A stretch of 64,000 nucleotides of DNA from the NCBI RefSeq assembly GCF_009765985.1, contig NZ_LMUM01000006.1:1-64000 (forward strand), written 5' to 3'. A program made the position numbers and the translations under genes. This document shows, piece after piece, positions 1-10,600 of this stretch. Each line of letters opens with the position of its first letter. Positions within the stretch are counted from its first letter, which is position 1. The stretch comes from Acidobacterium sp. S8. GTDB lineage: Bacteria; Acidobacteriota; Terriglobia; Terriglobales; Acidobacteriaceae. A model generated the notes under the pieces. The model made no database searches and was not told the origin of the DNA. It worked only from the letters and a program-made list of their open reading frames with translations.

Positions 1-343
1 GTGGCAGAGTTAGTCTCGAAAACCCAGGAGGCTGCACTAAGTGGAAAGTACGAACTCTCAAGACGACGGCCCACTTTGATACCACCGCCCGGCATCCGGA
101 CTGGCTAGGCTCTGACAGTCCGGCCGTTCAAAAGCTGGCTCCGCAGCTGCCTGGCTGAGGTCACGTGGCAAGGTTTAACACAGCTGACTTCATTCATGAC
201 CCATCGATCTTGGTTCCTTTTTTCATAGCAATTCGACAGTACATCGATGCAATCGCTAGACAAAATCGACCAGTCGGAAGGTACATCATCGCGGCGGCAG
301 GAGTAAATTAAAACGAATTAATGGTTGTGTCTGTCTGATCTTG
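1..343. other. window-edge region without a supported gene
   Basis: No convincing gene is seen here. One forward frame is open from the window edge to a TGA near base 160 and would encode about 50 residues with no start. It matches nothing I recognise, so it could be the 3' end of a gene cut by the window or chance. The remainder, up to the end of the membrane protein gene on the minus strand, shows no clear hairpin or tRNA. Confidence 0.3.
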
Positions 344-1417
344 TTACATATGCTGCGCAGGTCCTGACTGCGACGAAAGCGGCGACTGCACAGGAATTCG
401 CTTTTCGGCGGCCGCAGCTTCGATTTCACTGTTGATTTCGGCCCCCAGGAGCAGCATAAACCCGGTGAGGTAGAACCAGGTGAGCAGGACGATGACCGCT
501 CCGAGCGATCCATAAGTTATGGAAAAGTTATTGAAGAAGTATAGGTAGGCGCGCAGACCGAGGGAAGCCAAAAGCCAACCTACTATCCCTACAGCTCCTC
601 CCGGAGTGAGCCAATGCCAGTGACGAGTCTTCAAGTCGGGAGCCCAGTAATAGATCACGGCAAATGAGAGGGCTAACAAAGCGGAAGCAAGAGACCAACC
701 TAAAAGTCTCGTGAAGACGGCTGCGATGATCGCTAGAAATCGATTGTAAGGATGTTGAAGAGTTAAGGTGGCAAAATAATCGCCGCCAAGCAGGCAGACC
801 AGGATAAGTGTGAAGATGATGGAGAGGATGATGGTGAGAGCGATCGCATATATGCGCGCTCTGAAATAAGATCGGGTGTCCTCAACTTTATAGACAACAT
901 TCAGCGTGTCCTGGATGGCGGAGATGCCGACAGAGGCAGACCAGATTGCAGCGATAAGACCAAATGTCATCTTGCCTGATGTGACTGCAGCGGTGGTCTC
1001 GTTGAAGGTCGCGAGCACGGTTCCCAGAGCTGCGGTCGGAATCACGAGTGCAAGGTAATTAAGTAGCTTCGTGTAGATCTGGTTAGCAGAACGGGCAGCA
1101 ATACCGAGGATAGAACTGGCGCTCAACAGTGTAGGAAAGAGAGCGAAAAGGAAGTAGAAGCCAAGTTCGGCGGCGTGGCCGAATAGCCTGTCGGCCATCA
1201 CAGATTTCCATGTTCGTTGTGCGATTACACGAACAGAGATTCCCCGAAGGTTCCAGAGTGATGAAAGAGGCGAGCAGGAGACAATCTCCCAGATGCGCTT
1301 CTGCCGCTGGCTGGTAGACGTGTTCGGAAGATGATCGGCACGGATGATTTGGGGGGCCTTAGATTGCCGTATTTGCGCACGATCGAACTGTCGGTATGGA
1401 TGCTCAATCCAACCCAA
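344..1417 (-). CDS. YihY/BrkB-family inner-membrane protein
   Basis: Polytopic inner-membrane protein of the YihY/virulence factor BrkB family; transport substrate and role are not settled for the family. The hallmark block AAELGFYFLFALFP lies at about residues 80-93. Roughly six to seven hydrophobic segments follow (around 82-104, 150-170, 188-211, 230-262, 275-300 and 305-330), ending in the conserved LLGAEINSEIE. The start is uncertain. The longest frame begins with TTG at 1417 and has a poor N-terminus, the first in-frame ATG is at 1198, but family similarity (LWNLRGIS) begins about 20 residues before that ATG. A start between 1417 and about 1265 is therefore needed. The gene appears monocistronic. 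Confidence 0.88.
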   Translation of the reverse strand: MGWIEHPYRQFDRAQIRQSKAPQIIRADHLPNTSTSQRQKRIWEIVSCSPLSSLWNLRGISVRVIAQRTWKSVMADRLFGHAAELGFYFLFALFPTLLSASSILGIAARSANQIYTKLLNYLALVIPTAALGTVLATFNETTAAVTSGKMTFGLIAAIWSASVGISAIQDTLNVVYKVEDTRSYFRARIYAIALTIILSIIFTLILVCLLGGDYFATLTLQHPYNRFLAIIAAVFTRLLGWSLASALLALSFAVIYYWAPDLKTRHWHWLTPGGAVGIVGWLLASLGLRAYLYFFNNFSITYGSLGAVIVLLTWFYLTGFMLLLGAEINSEIEAAAAEKRIPVQSPLSSQSGPAQHM

Positions 1418-1524
1418 CTGGTGGTCTGACCGAGGATTGTCCGGTTCAGTTTCTTGATCTGTCCTTCGAGCGTCCCAAGACAGAAACGGGCGGCTAAGCA
1501 GCCCGTTCAGCTGTGCGAAATCAG

Positions 1525-1725
1525 CTATTTCTTTGCTTTCTCCTGGGATTTCTTATGTGCTGCATTCGTCAGTTCGTGCGCCTTCGTAGAATGTTCATGC
1601 GCCTTCTGCGAATGCTGATGTCCCTCATCGTGACTGCCCTTTTCGTAGAGTTCGGCAGCATTGCGATGCGATTTCGCTGCATTTTCGTGATGTTCCGCGG
1701 CTTGCTTATGTTCCTCGTGTGCCAT
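1525..1725 (-). CDS. small His/Ala/Glu-rich helical protein (66 aa)
   Basis: Encodes 66 residues made almost entirely of Ala, His, Glu, Lys and Ser, with recurring AAEHHENAAKSH-like units. No signal peptide or membrane segment is visible, so a soluble, strongly helical cytoplasmic protein is predicted. Similar short His/Ala-rich proteins occur in many proteobacterial and acidobacterial genomes, usually uncharacterised; metal binding or a stress role is only a guess. A GGAG Shine-Dalgarno sits four to five bases before the ATG at 1725, which supports expression. The opposite-strand frame over the same bases is Arg/Leu/Met-rich and looks like a shadow. Confidence 0.7.
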   Translation of the reverse strand: MAHEEHKQAAEHHENAAKSHRNAAELYEKGSHDEGHQHSQKAHEHSTKAHELTNAAHKKSQEKAKK

Positions 1726-1960
1726 AAATCTCCTTTATCGTGCGTATAATCGTCACTTATGTCATAGGAGTAGGAACGCGGACGCGCGGTTGCCGCCGGC
1801 TCAGGAATAGTTACCGTTTCGAACATATCCATTGGATCCAGGCAGCTAAAGTCTTTCCGCTCCACGTCCAGCGCACTGCGTGCCAGCCGCATGAATACCG
1901 CTCCGGCGAGCGTGCCTTGAAGCGGTGACCCCTGCGCCGCAAGCCCCAATTCCGGTTGAT

Positions 1961-2685
1961 TTATGCTCGCGCGTTTGTTCCATAGGCCAGGGAAGCGTAC
2001 CAATCCCCCCGGCCCTGAGGCGTGAGATCCATAAAGTGCCACACCGGCGCGAGCAAGTCGATGCCGCGCTCCTTGATTTCTGGCGCCATTCTCGGATGCG
2101 TAGTATAGAAATGCCGGACGGTATTGCCGGCATCTTTCGTGAAGACAGAGACGGCGGAATCCTGTTCGCCGCTGGCGTCTTCGCTGCCGAGATCGCACTT
2201 GAATGTATTCGATCCCGTGCTGAGCAAACGTACATCACTCCAGCCGCGTGCGCGTGCGTGATCGCGCAACGCTTGCGGATCCGCTGCCGCGACAACGGCA
2301 AAATCGATGTTCTGAGCGATTGCTGCGTCACACCATTGGCTCCGTCGATCCACATCGTGCACATCGGGCACGGCTTGACCTGTTTCTTGCCGTACATCAA
2401 GTGATAGATCACCAGGGGACGGCCCGCCGTCGTGAAAAGTTCGCTGAGCTTTACGGTGTGTATGGGCTCGTCGCCCTCGTCGAGGGCGATCGGCCCCTCG
2501 AGAAATTCGTAATCCTGCAAAGCTGGGCCTAGAGGTAACGCGCGCCTCAGCGCTGCCACTCTTTCGCAGTGCTGCATGAGTTCAATCTCCGCCAGGCGCA
2601 GCTCTTCGCGTTTTGCAAGATATTCTTCGGACTCACTCGTAAGATTCGTCTGCCGGTAGGTTCCGCTCTGGAATTCGTGGGTCAT
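1961..2685 (-). pseudogene. DUF899 thioredoxin-like protein, frameshifted
   Basis: A DUF899-family (thioredoxin-like fold) gene split over two frames. The 5' part starts at ATG 2685, with an AGGAGG Shine-Dalgarno just upstream, and carries the family's first half: RREL-type N-terminus, ALRRALPLG, LSELF, LVIYHLMYG and the CPMCTMW motif. After IDGANGV the similarity moves to another frame, which holds the second half: FAVVAAADP, RGWSDVRLLS, VFTKDAGNTVRHFYTTH and DLTPQGRGDWY, ending at 1961. The slip lies at about 2320-2335. Whether it is real decay or a one-base sequence error cannot be decided from one sequence; apart from the slip, all family blocks are present. Confidence 0.8.
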
Positions 2686-3370
2686 GTCGTACCTCCTAAG
2701 CCAGCCGGCACGCGCTCGCCCGGCAAATCTCATTGATTGGATGCGTGCACCGATATCGAACGATCATGACAGGAGTGCCTCACTCACCTTTCGATATCGA
2801 GACGAAGACAGCGTCTCCGAGGACAAATTATTTACTGCGAGTGATTACTGCGCGGAGCGGGAGGCTCTATCAGCCAATCGAAATCTGTAGATGTCCTGCG
2901 AAAACCTTTACGGCCTTTTATTGCGTGTCGCGCACATCTAAGATCCTTTGATCTACATCTACGCTAGACACCGGTATGAGTGTGCAGACGAAAGCAAGAA
3001 GGGAACTAATGCTTCCAAGGGAATTCTGCATACCGGGCGCGTGATCTGGCTTCGCGGCGACGCGGCGGAAGGGATTCTCAGCAACAAGTTTCAGCCTATG
3101 CGGACGGGATAGGAATGGTCCTCCTGGATTGACGCTTCATAAAACGCATAAAGTAAACCGATTAGGATGGTTGCCATAAGAAGCGCCACTGGCAAATCCT
3201 TTCGAGTGCTTATCATAGTCCAGCGTTCCATGGTCGGTGATGCTCAGTCAGGCCAATCGGCAGCATTATCCGTATATCCTCTGGAATGCCGCAAGTATGC
3301 CAACTTCCGTCACACTAGGGACTGATGCTCGGACTGATTTCGTTAGCGGAAACGCGCCGCAATCGTGGCA
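2686..3370. other. intergenic region, no supported gene
   Basis: About 685 bases between the DUF899 gene and the small exported protein. It must hold the promoter of the DUF899 gene, whose AGGAGG box lies at about 2692-2697. A short open frame at about 2960-3111 lacks a start and resembles nothing known to me. No strong hairpin, tRNA or repeat was seen. Confidence 0.3.
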
Positions 3371-3691
3371 TTATGGAACGTTAAATTTCGCGCCGACAAC
3401 TATGCCGTCGCCCGTCGTCATAATGTCAATCTTGGAGATGTTGATTGCTTCACCATCTCTTCGTTTTATGGCGAACTTTGTAACCGTCTTCGTGCAGACG
3501 GATGAGCGAGCCTCACCATTCTCGCCAACGAAAAACGGTGCTGTCCCCTTCCCGCTCATGCAAAACATAATACTTACTGGACCGTGAAAATCGTCTGGTA
3601 CAACCACTTTTGGATCGGCGACACAAGAAGCTCCAATCACCATTCCCAGAGTCACAAATCCGAAAGTCCACAGTCGATGTTTTAGGGTCAT
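3371..3691 (-). CDS. small exported protein of unknown function (106 aa)
   Basis: Unrecognised protein with an apparent N-terminal signal: basic start (MTLKHR), a hydrophobic stretch to about residue 20, and a Cys in GASC that could be a weak lipobox, or simply a cleavage region before ADPKVVVPDD. The mature part has two further Cys residues and short beta-rich segments, ending FNVP. The reverse-complement frame is also open but lacks a signal and looks like a shadow. The gene stands alone, divergent from the histidine kinase. No strong Shine-Dalgarno is seen before the ATG, so the gene is plausible rather than proven. Confidence 0.5.
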   Translation of the reverse strand: MTLKHRLWTFGFVTLGMVIGASCVADPKVVVPDDFHGPVSIMFCMSGKGTAPFFVGENGEARSSVCTKTVTKFAIKRRDGEAINISKIDIMTTGDGIVVGAKFNVP

Positions 3692-3898
3692 CCCGCGTTG
3701 ATAATAGCAGACTTAGCCCGCAAGCAGTCTTATATTTAAGCGCGGAAGAACGGAGGGTCGAATTACAAATTACTTGTCACGCTTACTGATGAGTTTTGCT
3801 TCGAACCAAGGTATTCATATTGATTCGACTGACTAGCTATACTCAGATGGAACATAAATTGTTCAGGAATTCACTCTGGGGCGAGTACATTCCCAGAG

Positions 3899-5866
3899 AT
3901 GGCAGGGTTGGGGCTCGTGCTATCGAAGGAACTTTCCGGTAAACAAAATCACTGGCTCTTCGCTAACGGAACTATGGCAGAAACCATCCTTGCGTTCGAT
4001 TGGTCTTCTACTCAACTGGGTTCGATGGGGACGTGGGAGCCACGTCTTCGTTTTGCTCTCGATTCGATGCTTGGCTGCGCCTTCCCAGCGACCCTGCAAT
4101 GGGGCAAGGAGCTAATACTCTTTTACAACGATGCCTATATAGAACTGATAGGTGACCACCATCCAGCAGCTCTTGGAAGGCCGATCCTCGATGTGTTTCC
4201 GGAGATTGGGGAAATCTACGAGCCGATGGCCAGGCGAGTGCTGGCCGGCGAAAGTATTGTGCTCAAAGACCAACGCTATCGCTACATACGACATGGTCGT
4301 CCAGAGGATCGCTGGTTCAACCTGTCGTACAGCCCCATCCATGCCGAAAAGGGGGCGGTTGTAGGCATCTTTGCCGTAGGCTTGGATACGACGCCAAGCG
4401 TGATTGCCGAGCACGCGCGATCCGAGGCCGAAGCCCGCTTGAAGCGGGTGCTGGAGACGGACGCGGTGGGTGTCATATTCTTCGACTACACAGGAAGAGT
4501 CGTCGAGGCGAACGATGTTTTCCTCCGCATGGTTGGCTACACTCGGGAGGAAATCTCCACTCAGAAAATCACATGGCGGACATTCACTCCTCCCGAGTGG
4601 GTCCAGATCAGTGAACAGCAGATGCAGAATTTCGCGAAGACGGGACGCATCGGACCGTACGAAAAAGAATACTTCCTAAAGGACGGAACGAGACGGTGGA
4701 TGCTGTTTGCCGGCCGGGACCTTGGAGACGGAACCATCGCAGAATACTGCATAGACATCAGCGAGCGAAGGCGAGCTGAGGAGGCATCGCGTGCTAGCGA
4801 ACAGCGCTTCCGGGCGCTAGTGCAAGCCACTGCGGATGTGGTGTATCAAATGAGTTCGGACTGGACAGAGATGCGACAGCTCCGTGGGCACGATTTTCTC
4901 GCAGACACTGCAGAGCCAGACCGGAACTGGTTACAGAAATATATCCATCCGGAAGATCATGCGCGGGTCCATGCCGCTGTTGAGGAAGCTATCCGCACAG
5001 AGGCCATCTTCCAATTGGAGCACCGCGTGGTGCAAGCTGATGGTTCGTTTGGGTGGACCGCTTCCCGCGCCGTTCCGCTAAGGAATGATAAGGGTGAAAT
5101 TACAAGTTGGTTTGGCACGGCCAGCGATATTAGCCTGCGCAAGCGCACCGAAGAGGCCCTATTACGCAGTGAAAAGCTGGCCATGCTGGGACGCTTAGCT
5201 GCCACGATCGCGCATGAGATCAACAATCCACTGGAAGCAACAATCAACCTGCTTTATCTCATACAAACCAGCCATGGCCTTCCTGAAGACGTGCTCCAGA
5301 ATGCCAGAGCCGCGGACGCGGAGTTGAAGAGAGTCGCACATATCACTCGACAGTCTCTTGGCTTCTACAGAGAGTCGAGCGGCCCTGTTTTTGTTTCTCT
5401 CTCCGAATTACTGGATTCCTCCATTGATCTACTGAAAGCTAAAATCACGATGAAGAACGCCATCATAAGCAGGGAGTGGAGCGGCGAACTCGTAGTCCGC
5501 GCGGTATCCGGCGAACTTCGCCAAGTCTTCTCCAACCTTATTGCCAACGCCATCGACGCAATGGAGCCCGGAGGACGCCTTCGGATTCGAGGGTCGGTAC
5601 GCCAGTGTGTAAATTCCTCAACGGGACGATGCGTCCGCGTAACATTCGCTGACAGTGGACGCGGCATCAGCCCCGAATTTCGTACCTTAATTTTCGATCC
5701 ATTTTTCAGTACCAAAGGGAGCTTCGGTACTGGTCTTGGTCTTTGGGTGACGAAACAACTCGTTGTAAAACATGGCGGAAGCATCCAAATGCGGAGCCGT
5801 TGTAACGCTACCCGATCCGGTACAGTGTTTAGCGTGATACTTCTCGAAGATTATGCGTCAGCTTGA
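3899..5866 (+). CDS. multi-PAS sensor histidine kinase
   Basis: Soluble hybrid-like sensor histidine kinase without a receiver domain. Three PAS regions precede the kinase core: residues about 25-165 (the FDWSSTQLGS type often found at the head of acidobacterial kinases), about 180-290 (LETDAVGVIFFDYTG) and about 300-420 (RFRALVQATADVVYQ). The HisKA block follows with phospho-acceptor IAHEINNPLEA (His near 438), then an HATPase_c domain with N-box NLIANAIDAM, G1 DSGRGIS and G2 GTGLGLW. There are no membrane helices, so it should sense a cytoplasmic cue. No partner response regulator is adjacent. An internal ATG at 3974 is an alternative start, but residues before it still fit the first PAS family. 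Confidence 0.92.
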   Translation: MAGLGLVLSKELSGKQNHWLFANGTMAETILAFDWSSTQLGSMGTWEPRLRFALDSMLGCAFPATLQWGKELILFYNDAYIELIGDHHPAALGRPILDVFPEIGEIYEPMARRVLAGESIVLKDQRYRYIRHGRPEDRWFNLSYSPIHAEKGAVVGIFAVGLDTTPSVIAEHARSEAEARLKRVLETDAVGVIFFDYTGRVVEANDVFLRMVGYTREEISTQKITWRTFTPPEWVQISEQQMQNFAKTGRIGPYEKEYFLKDGTRRWMLFAGRDLGDGTIAEYCIDISERRRAEEASRASEQRFRALVQATADVVYQMSSDWTEMRQLRGHDFLADTAEPDRNWLQKYIHPEDHARVHAAVEEAIRTEAIFQLEHRVVQADGSFGWTASRAVPLRNDKGEITSWFGTASDISLRKRTEEALLRSEKLAMLGRLAATIAHEINNPLEATINLLYLIQTSHGLPEDVLQNARAADAELKRVAHITRQSLGFYRESSGPVFVSLSELLDSSIDLLKAKITMKNAIISREWSGELVVRAVSGELRQVFSNLIANAIDAMEPGGRLRIRGSVRQCVNSSTGRCVRVTFADSGRGISPEFRTLIFDPFFSTKGSFGTGLGLWVTKQLVVKHGGSIQMRSRCNATRSGTVFSVILLEDYASA

Positions 5867-6455
5867 ACGTGGCGTCGCGCTGAATGCTGGATTCCCATTA
5901 CGGCGGATATCGAATCCGGCTGCGGGCTGTGCTTCCTGCCGCAGAAAAACAAGCAAAACTGAGCGATTCCGACGTAGTGGCAGCTACGCGTAAATGCACC
6001 CGACGATCAAGACTCCTCCATTGAGAGGTCCTGATCGAAATGCTCGAAGACACCTTTTGGAGTGACCCTTGACAAAAACGAATCACGAGCACCACTAAAC
6101 GGTGCCGCAATCTTTCCTCCTAGGAAAGGAACACTGCTCAAGGGCACGCTGAGTGTATGTATAAAATTCCGACGTGTCACATGTGTTGACCATGTGCCCT
6201 CTTACTTCAACATGCTGATCTGGAAAGTGACCTTTCCGATCAGGAACCGTCATTGCTCTCGTTACGCAAGAGAAACCCATTGATGCTGTACATCGTACAG
6301 TTCGCTCGTATGCGGATGTGAGTCGCCCCTATTTCCTTGGGGCACCCAAATGCTTTTGTTCCCAGAAATCACGTAAGGATAAGTATTATCTGGGTATTGG
6401 ATTTCACCAAGATCTCAGTATGTACTCTTGCGGACTCGTGTTTAACTGACTGCCG
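5867..6455. other. intergenic region, no supported gene
   Basis: About 590 bases between the convergent ends of the histidine kinase and a LacI-type regulator. Short open frames occur on both strands, but none has a convincing start, ribosome site or recognisable domain. No tRNA or strong T-tailed hairpin was seen. Confidence 0.3.
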
Positions 6456-7523
6456 TTAGCGTATAGAACGGATTGCGCCGAATCTTTGATTGAGTACCGA
6501 GTTTCGTGGAAATGCCGTACTTTGTCTGACTGTCAAACTAAGATTTATTGCATTTGCTTTGGTTGGATATCCTTTATGCTGTTTGACGGGACAAAGTAAG
6601 CCAATGGCTTGCATAGCTAAATCTTTCTGTGACATCCGAATCGTAGTCAATGGTGGATGCGCGTGGCGCGCCAGATAGACGTCGCCAAAGCCAATAATTG
6701 AAATGTCACCTGGCACTTCCAAATTCTTGGCTTCTATCGCTCGAAGCATCTTCAATGCCACAACATCGTTGGAGCAGACTATCGCCGTAAGAATGGTATC
6801 TCGCTCCAGTAGGTTTTCAAGAACTCTCAAGTCGTCACAATCATCTCTCACGATCCGGTTAGGGCGAACCTCTAATCCAATCTTGTTCATGGCGGCTAAA
6901 AAAGACGACGATGAAATCTCTGGAAAAGTGCTGTTAGGGTGCCCGCCTACAAAGGCTATTTCCCGATGGCCAAGAACTGCGAAATGCTGCACGGACCGGT
7001 CGGCAGCGTCCTTCAGGTCCAGGCAGATTGCATCAATTTGCGGATTCGTTTGCCTTGGTTGCAGAAGAATGAGTCGAATACCGTGCCGAAGAAAAGGATC
7101 AATGGGTAGCTGTTCGATGCTGTTGGTTAAGACCGCTACGCCCTCTACTCCGCGTTGGATCATCTGACGGATAAGGATGTCTGTTCCTCTGCTGGTCGCG
7201 TTTACCGTGCCAATGAGGAGATCGTAGCCATTTAAGAAGGCTGCATCTTCGAAGTGATGCATCAGATGAATGAAACTTGAACCGATCGATTCCGATATTA
7301 TGAGCCCAAGCAGCTTACTGCGAGCAGAACTTAGCGACCGGGCATGGGAGTTTTGAACATAATCCAGTTTTTCGATTGCCCGCCAAACGCGCTTTCTCAA
7401 TTTTGGAGAAACGCTTTCCTTACCATTAATGGTCCGCGAAACCGTTGCAGTCGAAACGCGTGCAGCCTTCGCCACGGAATGAATATCCACTCCATCCTTA
7501 TTGAGACTGCGCTGTCTTGCCAT
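6456..7523 (-). CDS. LacI-family transcriptional regulator
   Basis: LacI/GalR-type repressor: an N-terminal HTH (VDIHSVAKAARVSTATVSRTING, residues about 12-34) with the hinge SHARSLSSARS, followed by a periplasmic-binding-like sugar sensor (LLGLIISESI, TAIVCSNDVVALKMLRAIE, ISIIGFGD). The longer frame begins with TTG at 7544, but ATG at 7523 has GGAG five bases upstream and gives the usual length of about 355 residues. The gene lies downstream of the TonB-dependent receptor on the same strand but is separated from it by a strong terminator, so it has its own promoter. A role in regulating the neighbouring glycan locus is inferred from position only. Confidence 0.9.
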   Translation of the reverse strand: MARQRSLNKDGVDIHSVAKAARVSTATVSRTINGKESVSPKLRKRVWRAIEKLDYVQNSHARSLSSARSKLLGLIISESIGSSFIHLMHHFEDAAFLNGYDLLIGTVNATSRGTDILIRQMIQRGVEGVAVLTNSIEQLPIDPFLRHGIRLILLQPRQTNPQIDAICLDLKDAADRSVQHFAVLGHREIAFVGGHPNSTFPEISSSSFLAAMNKIGLEVRPNRIVRDDCDDLRVLENLLERDTILTAIVCSNDVVALKMLRAIEAKNLEVPGDISIIGFGDVYLARHAHPPLTTIRMSQKDLAMQAIGLLCPVKQHKGYPTKANAINLSLTVRQSTAFPRNSVLNQRFGAIRSIR

Positions 7524-7600
7524 CTTCGCTCCAAGTAAATGCAATGGTGTTTGCGAGGTAGACTGATTCAGTTCTGTGATCTTCTGGCGCGTTTGTGACC

Positions 7601-7662
7601 AAAAAATGAGGCGAATTCGGGAAGGAAAGTTATCATTAAATTCCTCCGCCTGAATTCGCCTC
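7601..7662 (-). terminator. Rho-independent terminator of the TonB-receptor gene
   Basis: An 11-bp perfect inverted repeat (GAGGCGAATTC at 7608-7618 and its complement at 7652-7662), extended by imperfect pairing, is followed on the minus strand by six T (7601-7606). It lies just past the receptor stop at 7672 and before the LacI gene, so it should separate the two transcripts. Confidence 0.75.
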
Positions 7663-7671
7663 TGGGAGAGG

Positions 7672-10600
7672 TCAGAATTCGACTCTGAGAGTTAATTGCC
7701 CGTTTCGCGGACTGTTGTTTGTAGAACCCACTATGCCAAAGCCGCTATCGTACGGATTCCCATCCGGATTCCCAAAAACATGTCGATTAAAAGCGTTGAA
7801 GAACTCTGCGCGAAACTGAAGACCTATCCTTTCTGTAATCGGCGTTCTCTTGATGAGCCCGAAGTCTTCCTCCATGTAAGGAAAACTTCTATCATTTGAT
7901 TGATACGCAGGCTTATTCCCAAAGCTGTAAGGAAGGCCAGAGGCAGCGGTCACATTGGCATTAGGATCGCTGAAAGCTGCCGGGTTGTACCAGATATTCT
8001 GACCTGGCACCGCGGGATTGAACGACTTGTTGCGACGAGCCGCTGACTGGATTTGCTGGCCAGCTACAAGATTCCAACGAATACAGTTGCTGAATCCTGG
8101 CACACCAGTTGCGCAACCAAAACCCAAAGGCTGTCCACTCTGGTAACGCTGAATGCCCGTGACGGACCATCCGCCGACAAAGTAATTCAGAACGTGGTTC
8201 TGGCTGAGAAAGGCCTTATTCTTTCCGAACGGCAAATCGTAAAGGTAGCTGACTACAAATATATGGGGCGTGTCCTCAGGCGAAACCCGCTTTCTCCGCC
8301 TTGAGATTGAATGGATTCTGGATATTGGCCGTATAAGCGCCGCCCAAGCTCCCTCCGATGATATTCCCGGTATCAGTGAGGATCTTTGACCAGGTATAAG
8401 ATGCCAACAGATTCAGACCGTTATGGAAGCGCCGTTCAAGTTTGGCGGTCATCGCGTTATAGCTCAATTGGCCAAGGTTCTCGCCGTATGCTGCCGTATT
8501 GATGAAGGAATATTGGGGATAGGGTCGTAGGGACTGAGCGACAGTTCCAGTGAAGCCAGGATAAGGCAGGTTAGTGGCTTGATCGTTCAGCTTTGCACCC
8601 AAATTGAAATTGGAGGGATTGATGTTATTGACTGACAGCAGGTTTGATCCAAGGTGGGTACCACGAGAACCCAGATAACCAAGTGTAAGGATTAGGTCAG
8701 TTGCTACCTGCTGTTGCACGGTGGCACTCCAGGTTTGGTAGAAGCCAGGACGACCGAAGCCTCGCTGATTCCAGGGGATTGACTGATTGTTTAGTTGGGT
8801 TCGATCAAAGTTGACGGAGTTGCCCGTTGCGGGAACGCCGTACTGGCCAGGATTGACGATGCCTGGGCTGACCGTAGAAGAGGGATCAAGTAATTCAGCA
8901 GCGCCAAAAGGATTGGAAACGTTATTCAGTTGGCCGGTCAGCGAATACCCAGCTGGTATTCCGGCATAAATCTGCTGCCACTCGAAGATTCCGGCGTTAA
9001 GAACGTTGTATGTGGCCGAGAATACGCTCTTGTGGTCAAGCGATGACGGCGACCAGGTGAAGCCGACGCGCGGCTCAATATTCTTGTAATAAACGTTTAC
9101 CCATCGGGAACTGAACCCGTCACGACCCGGTCCGCTGCCCGAGAAAACCAGCGCGCCATCGATTCCTGTGGCTGGATTGATGAAGTTTGGGTCAAATTGA
9201 GATCCGATGTTGTGTCCTTCTTTGAAAGGCAAATCGACATCGTAGCGAAGGCCAAGGGACAAATTCAGGTCGCGGTTGTATTTGAATTCGTCTTGAATAT
9301 AGGTCGCATAATACTGGCCGACATTCCTTACCGTGACAAGGCTGTTCGTGCCATAGACATTCGCAACCTGGCCTAGAAGGAAGCTGGCAACGCCATTGCC
9401 GCTGGCCGACGAGGTACCCACGGTCGCAGCAGTCTGTTCTCTGCCGAAGGAGAAATTGCCGTTTGTCAGACTCACGAAACCCGATATAGACAACTCATAT
9501 CGGTATTCGCCACCAATCGCGAAGTTGTGGCGACCTTTCGTCCAGGAGACACTGTCTCCGAAGTAATAAGAGTTATCAGAGATCTTGGAATTGTAGCCCT
9601 GGTTTGAGAGCGGCTCTATATTTCCGAAGCTTACCGTGCTGCCCTCGCTAATGCCGATACCAGGAAAAAGCGGACCGCTGCCTCCTGGAACTCCCAGCGT
9701 AGTCGGCCAGTCTTTTCCCTGCGTCGCAGTAATGAAGGCTTCCTTATTCAGCACCCGTGTATAGCCTATGAGCATGTGATTAAGGAGCCTGGGCGAGAAG
9801 ATGTGATCATATCCGATGCGGACGATGTGTGTTGGCAGGTCTTGAAAGGTCAGAAAGCTGCTGAGCGGCAACTGCAGCAGACCTCCGATGTTATTGTTGC
9901 GCACATTATCGCGGACGTTGTATGAACCGAACACTTTGTTGTTCTGGCCAAAGGATTGATCGATACGGATGGTTTCTGCGGTGCTGATAATCGGATAACT
10001 TCCGGTGAAGTTGTAGTTATTTGTTAGATTGCCATTCGATGGTTTCGGAATATATTGCGAAATAGACTGGGCGACAGTGCTCAGCGGTCCCGTGATGACG
10101 TTGCCCGGATATGCGGTGCGGCATTGGGTGCCATCAGGCAAGGTGCGAGTCGTTGCCGGATTGAAAATCTGGCCCTGGTAAATTGTCGATCCGTCGCACG
10201 GGTTAATGCCGAGGGAGACGGTTGTCAGATTCTGGCTGAAATCGCCCGCAAGATTGGCTTGAGTAGGAATGGTGATCAGGTTCTGATAGCCCTGGTTTTG
10301 GCGGAACTGCTCCCATGCGAAGAAAAAGAACGTCTTGTTGCGTCCGTCATAGACTTTAGGTATCCAGATCGGACCACCAAGCAGAACTCCATAGTTGTTC
10401 TTCTTGTCTGCCGGAGTTTCGTTGCCAGCATTCGGTCCATTTTGGGCGCGGCTTAAGTTGTTGAACCAGGTGTTCGCGTCTAACGCCGTGTTACGAAAAA
10501 GTTCGAATGCCCCGCCATGAAAATCGTTCGTGCCCGACTTTGAGGAATAGCTTTGGACGCCCCCAGTAGTTCTGCCATACTGCGCGGGAATGCCGCCGAC

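Noticed and set aside
3237-3587. 116-residue plus frame opposite the small exported protein
   Set aside because: No ribosome site or signal; the minus-strand frame has a signal peptide and is preferred.
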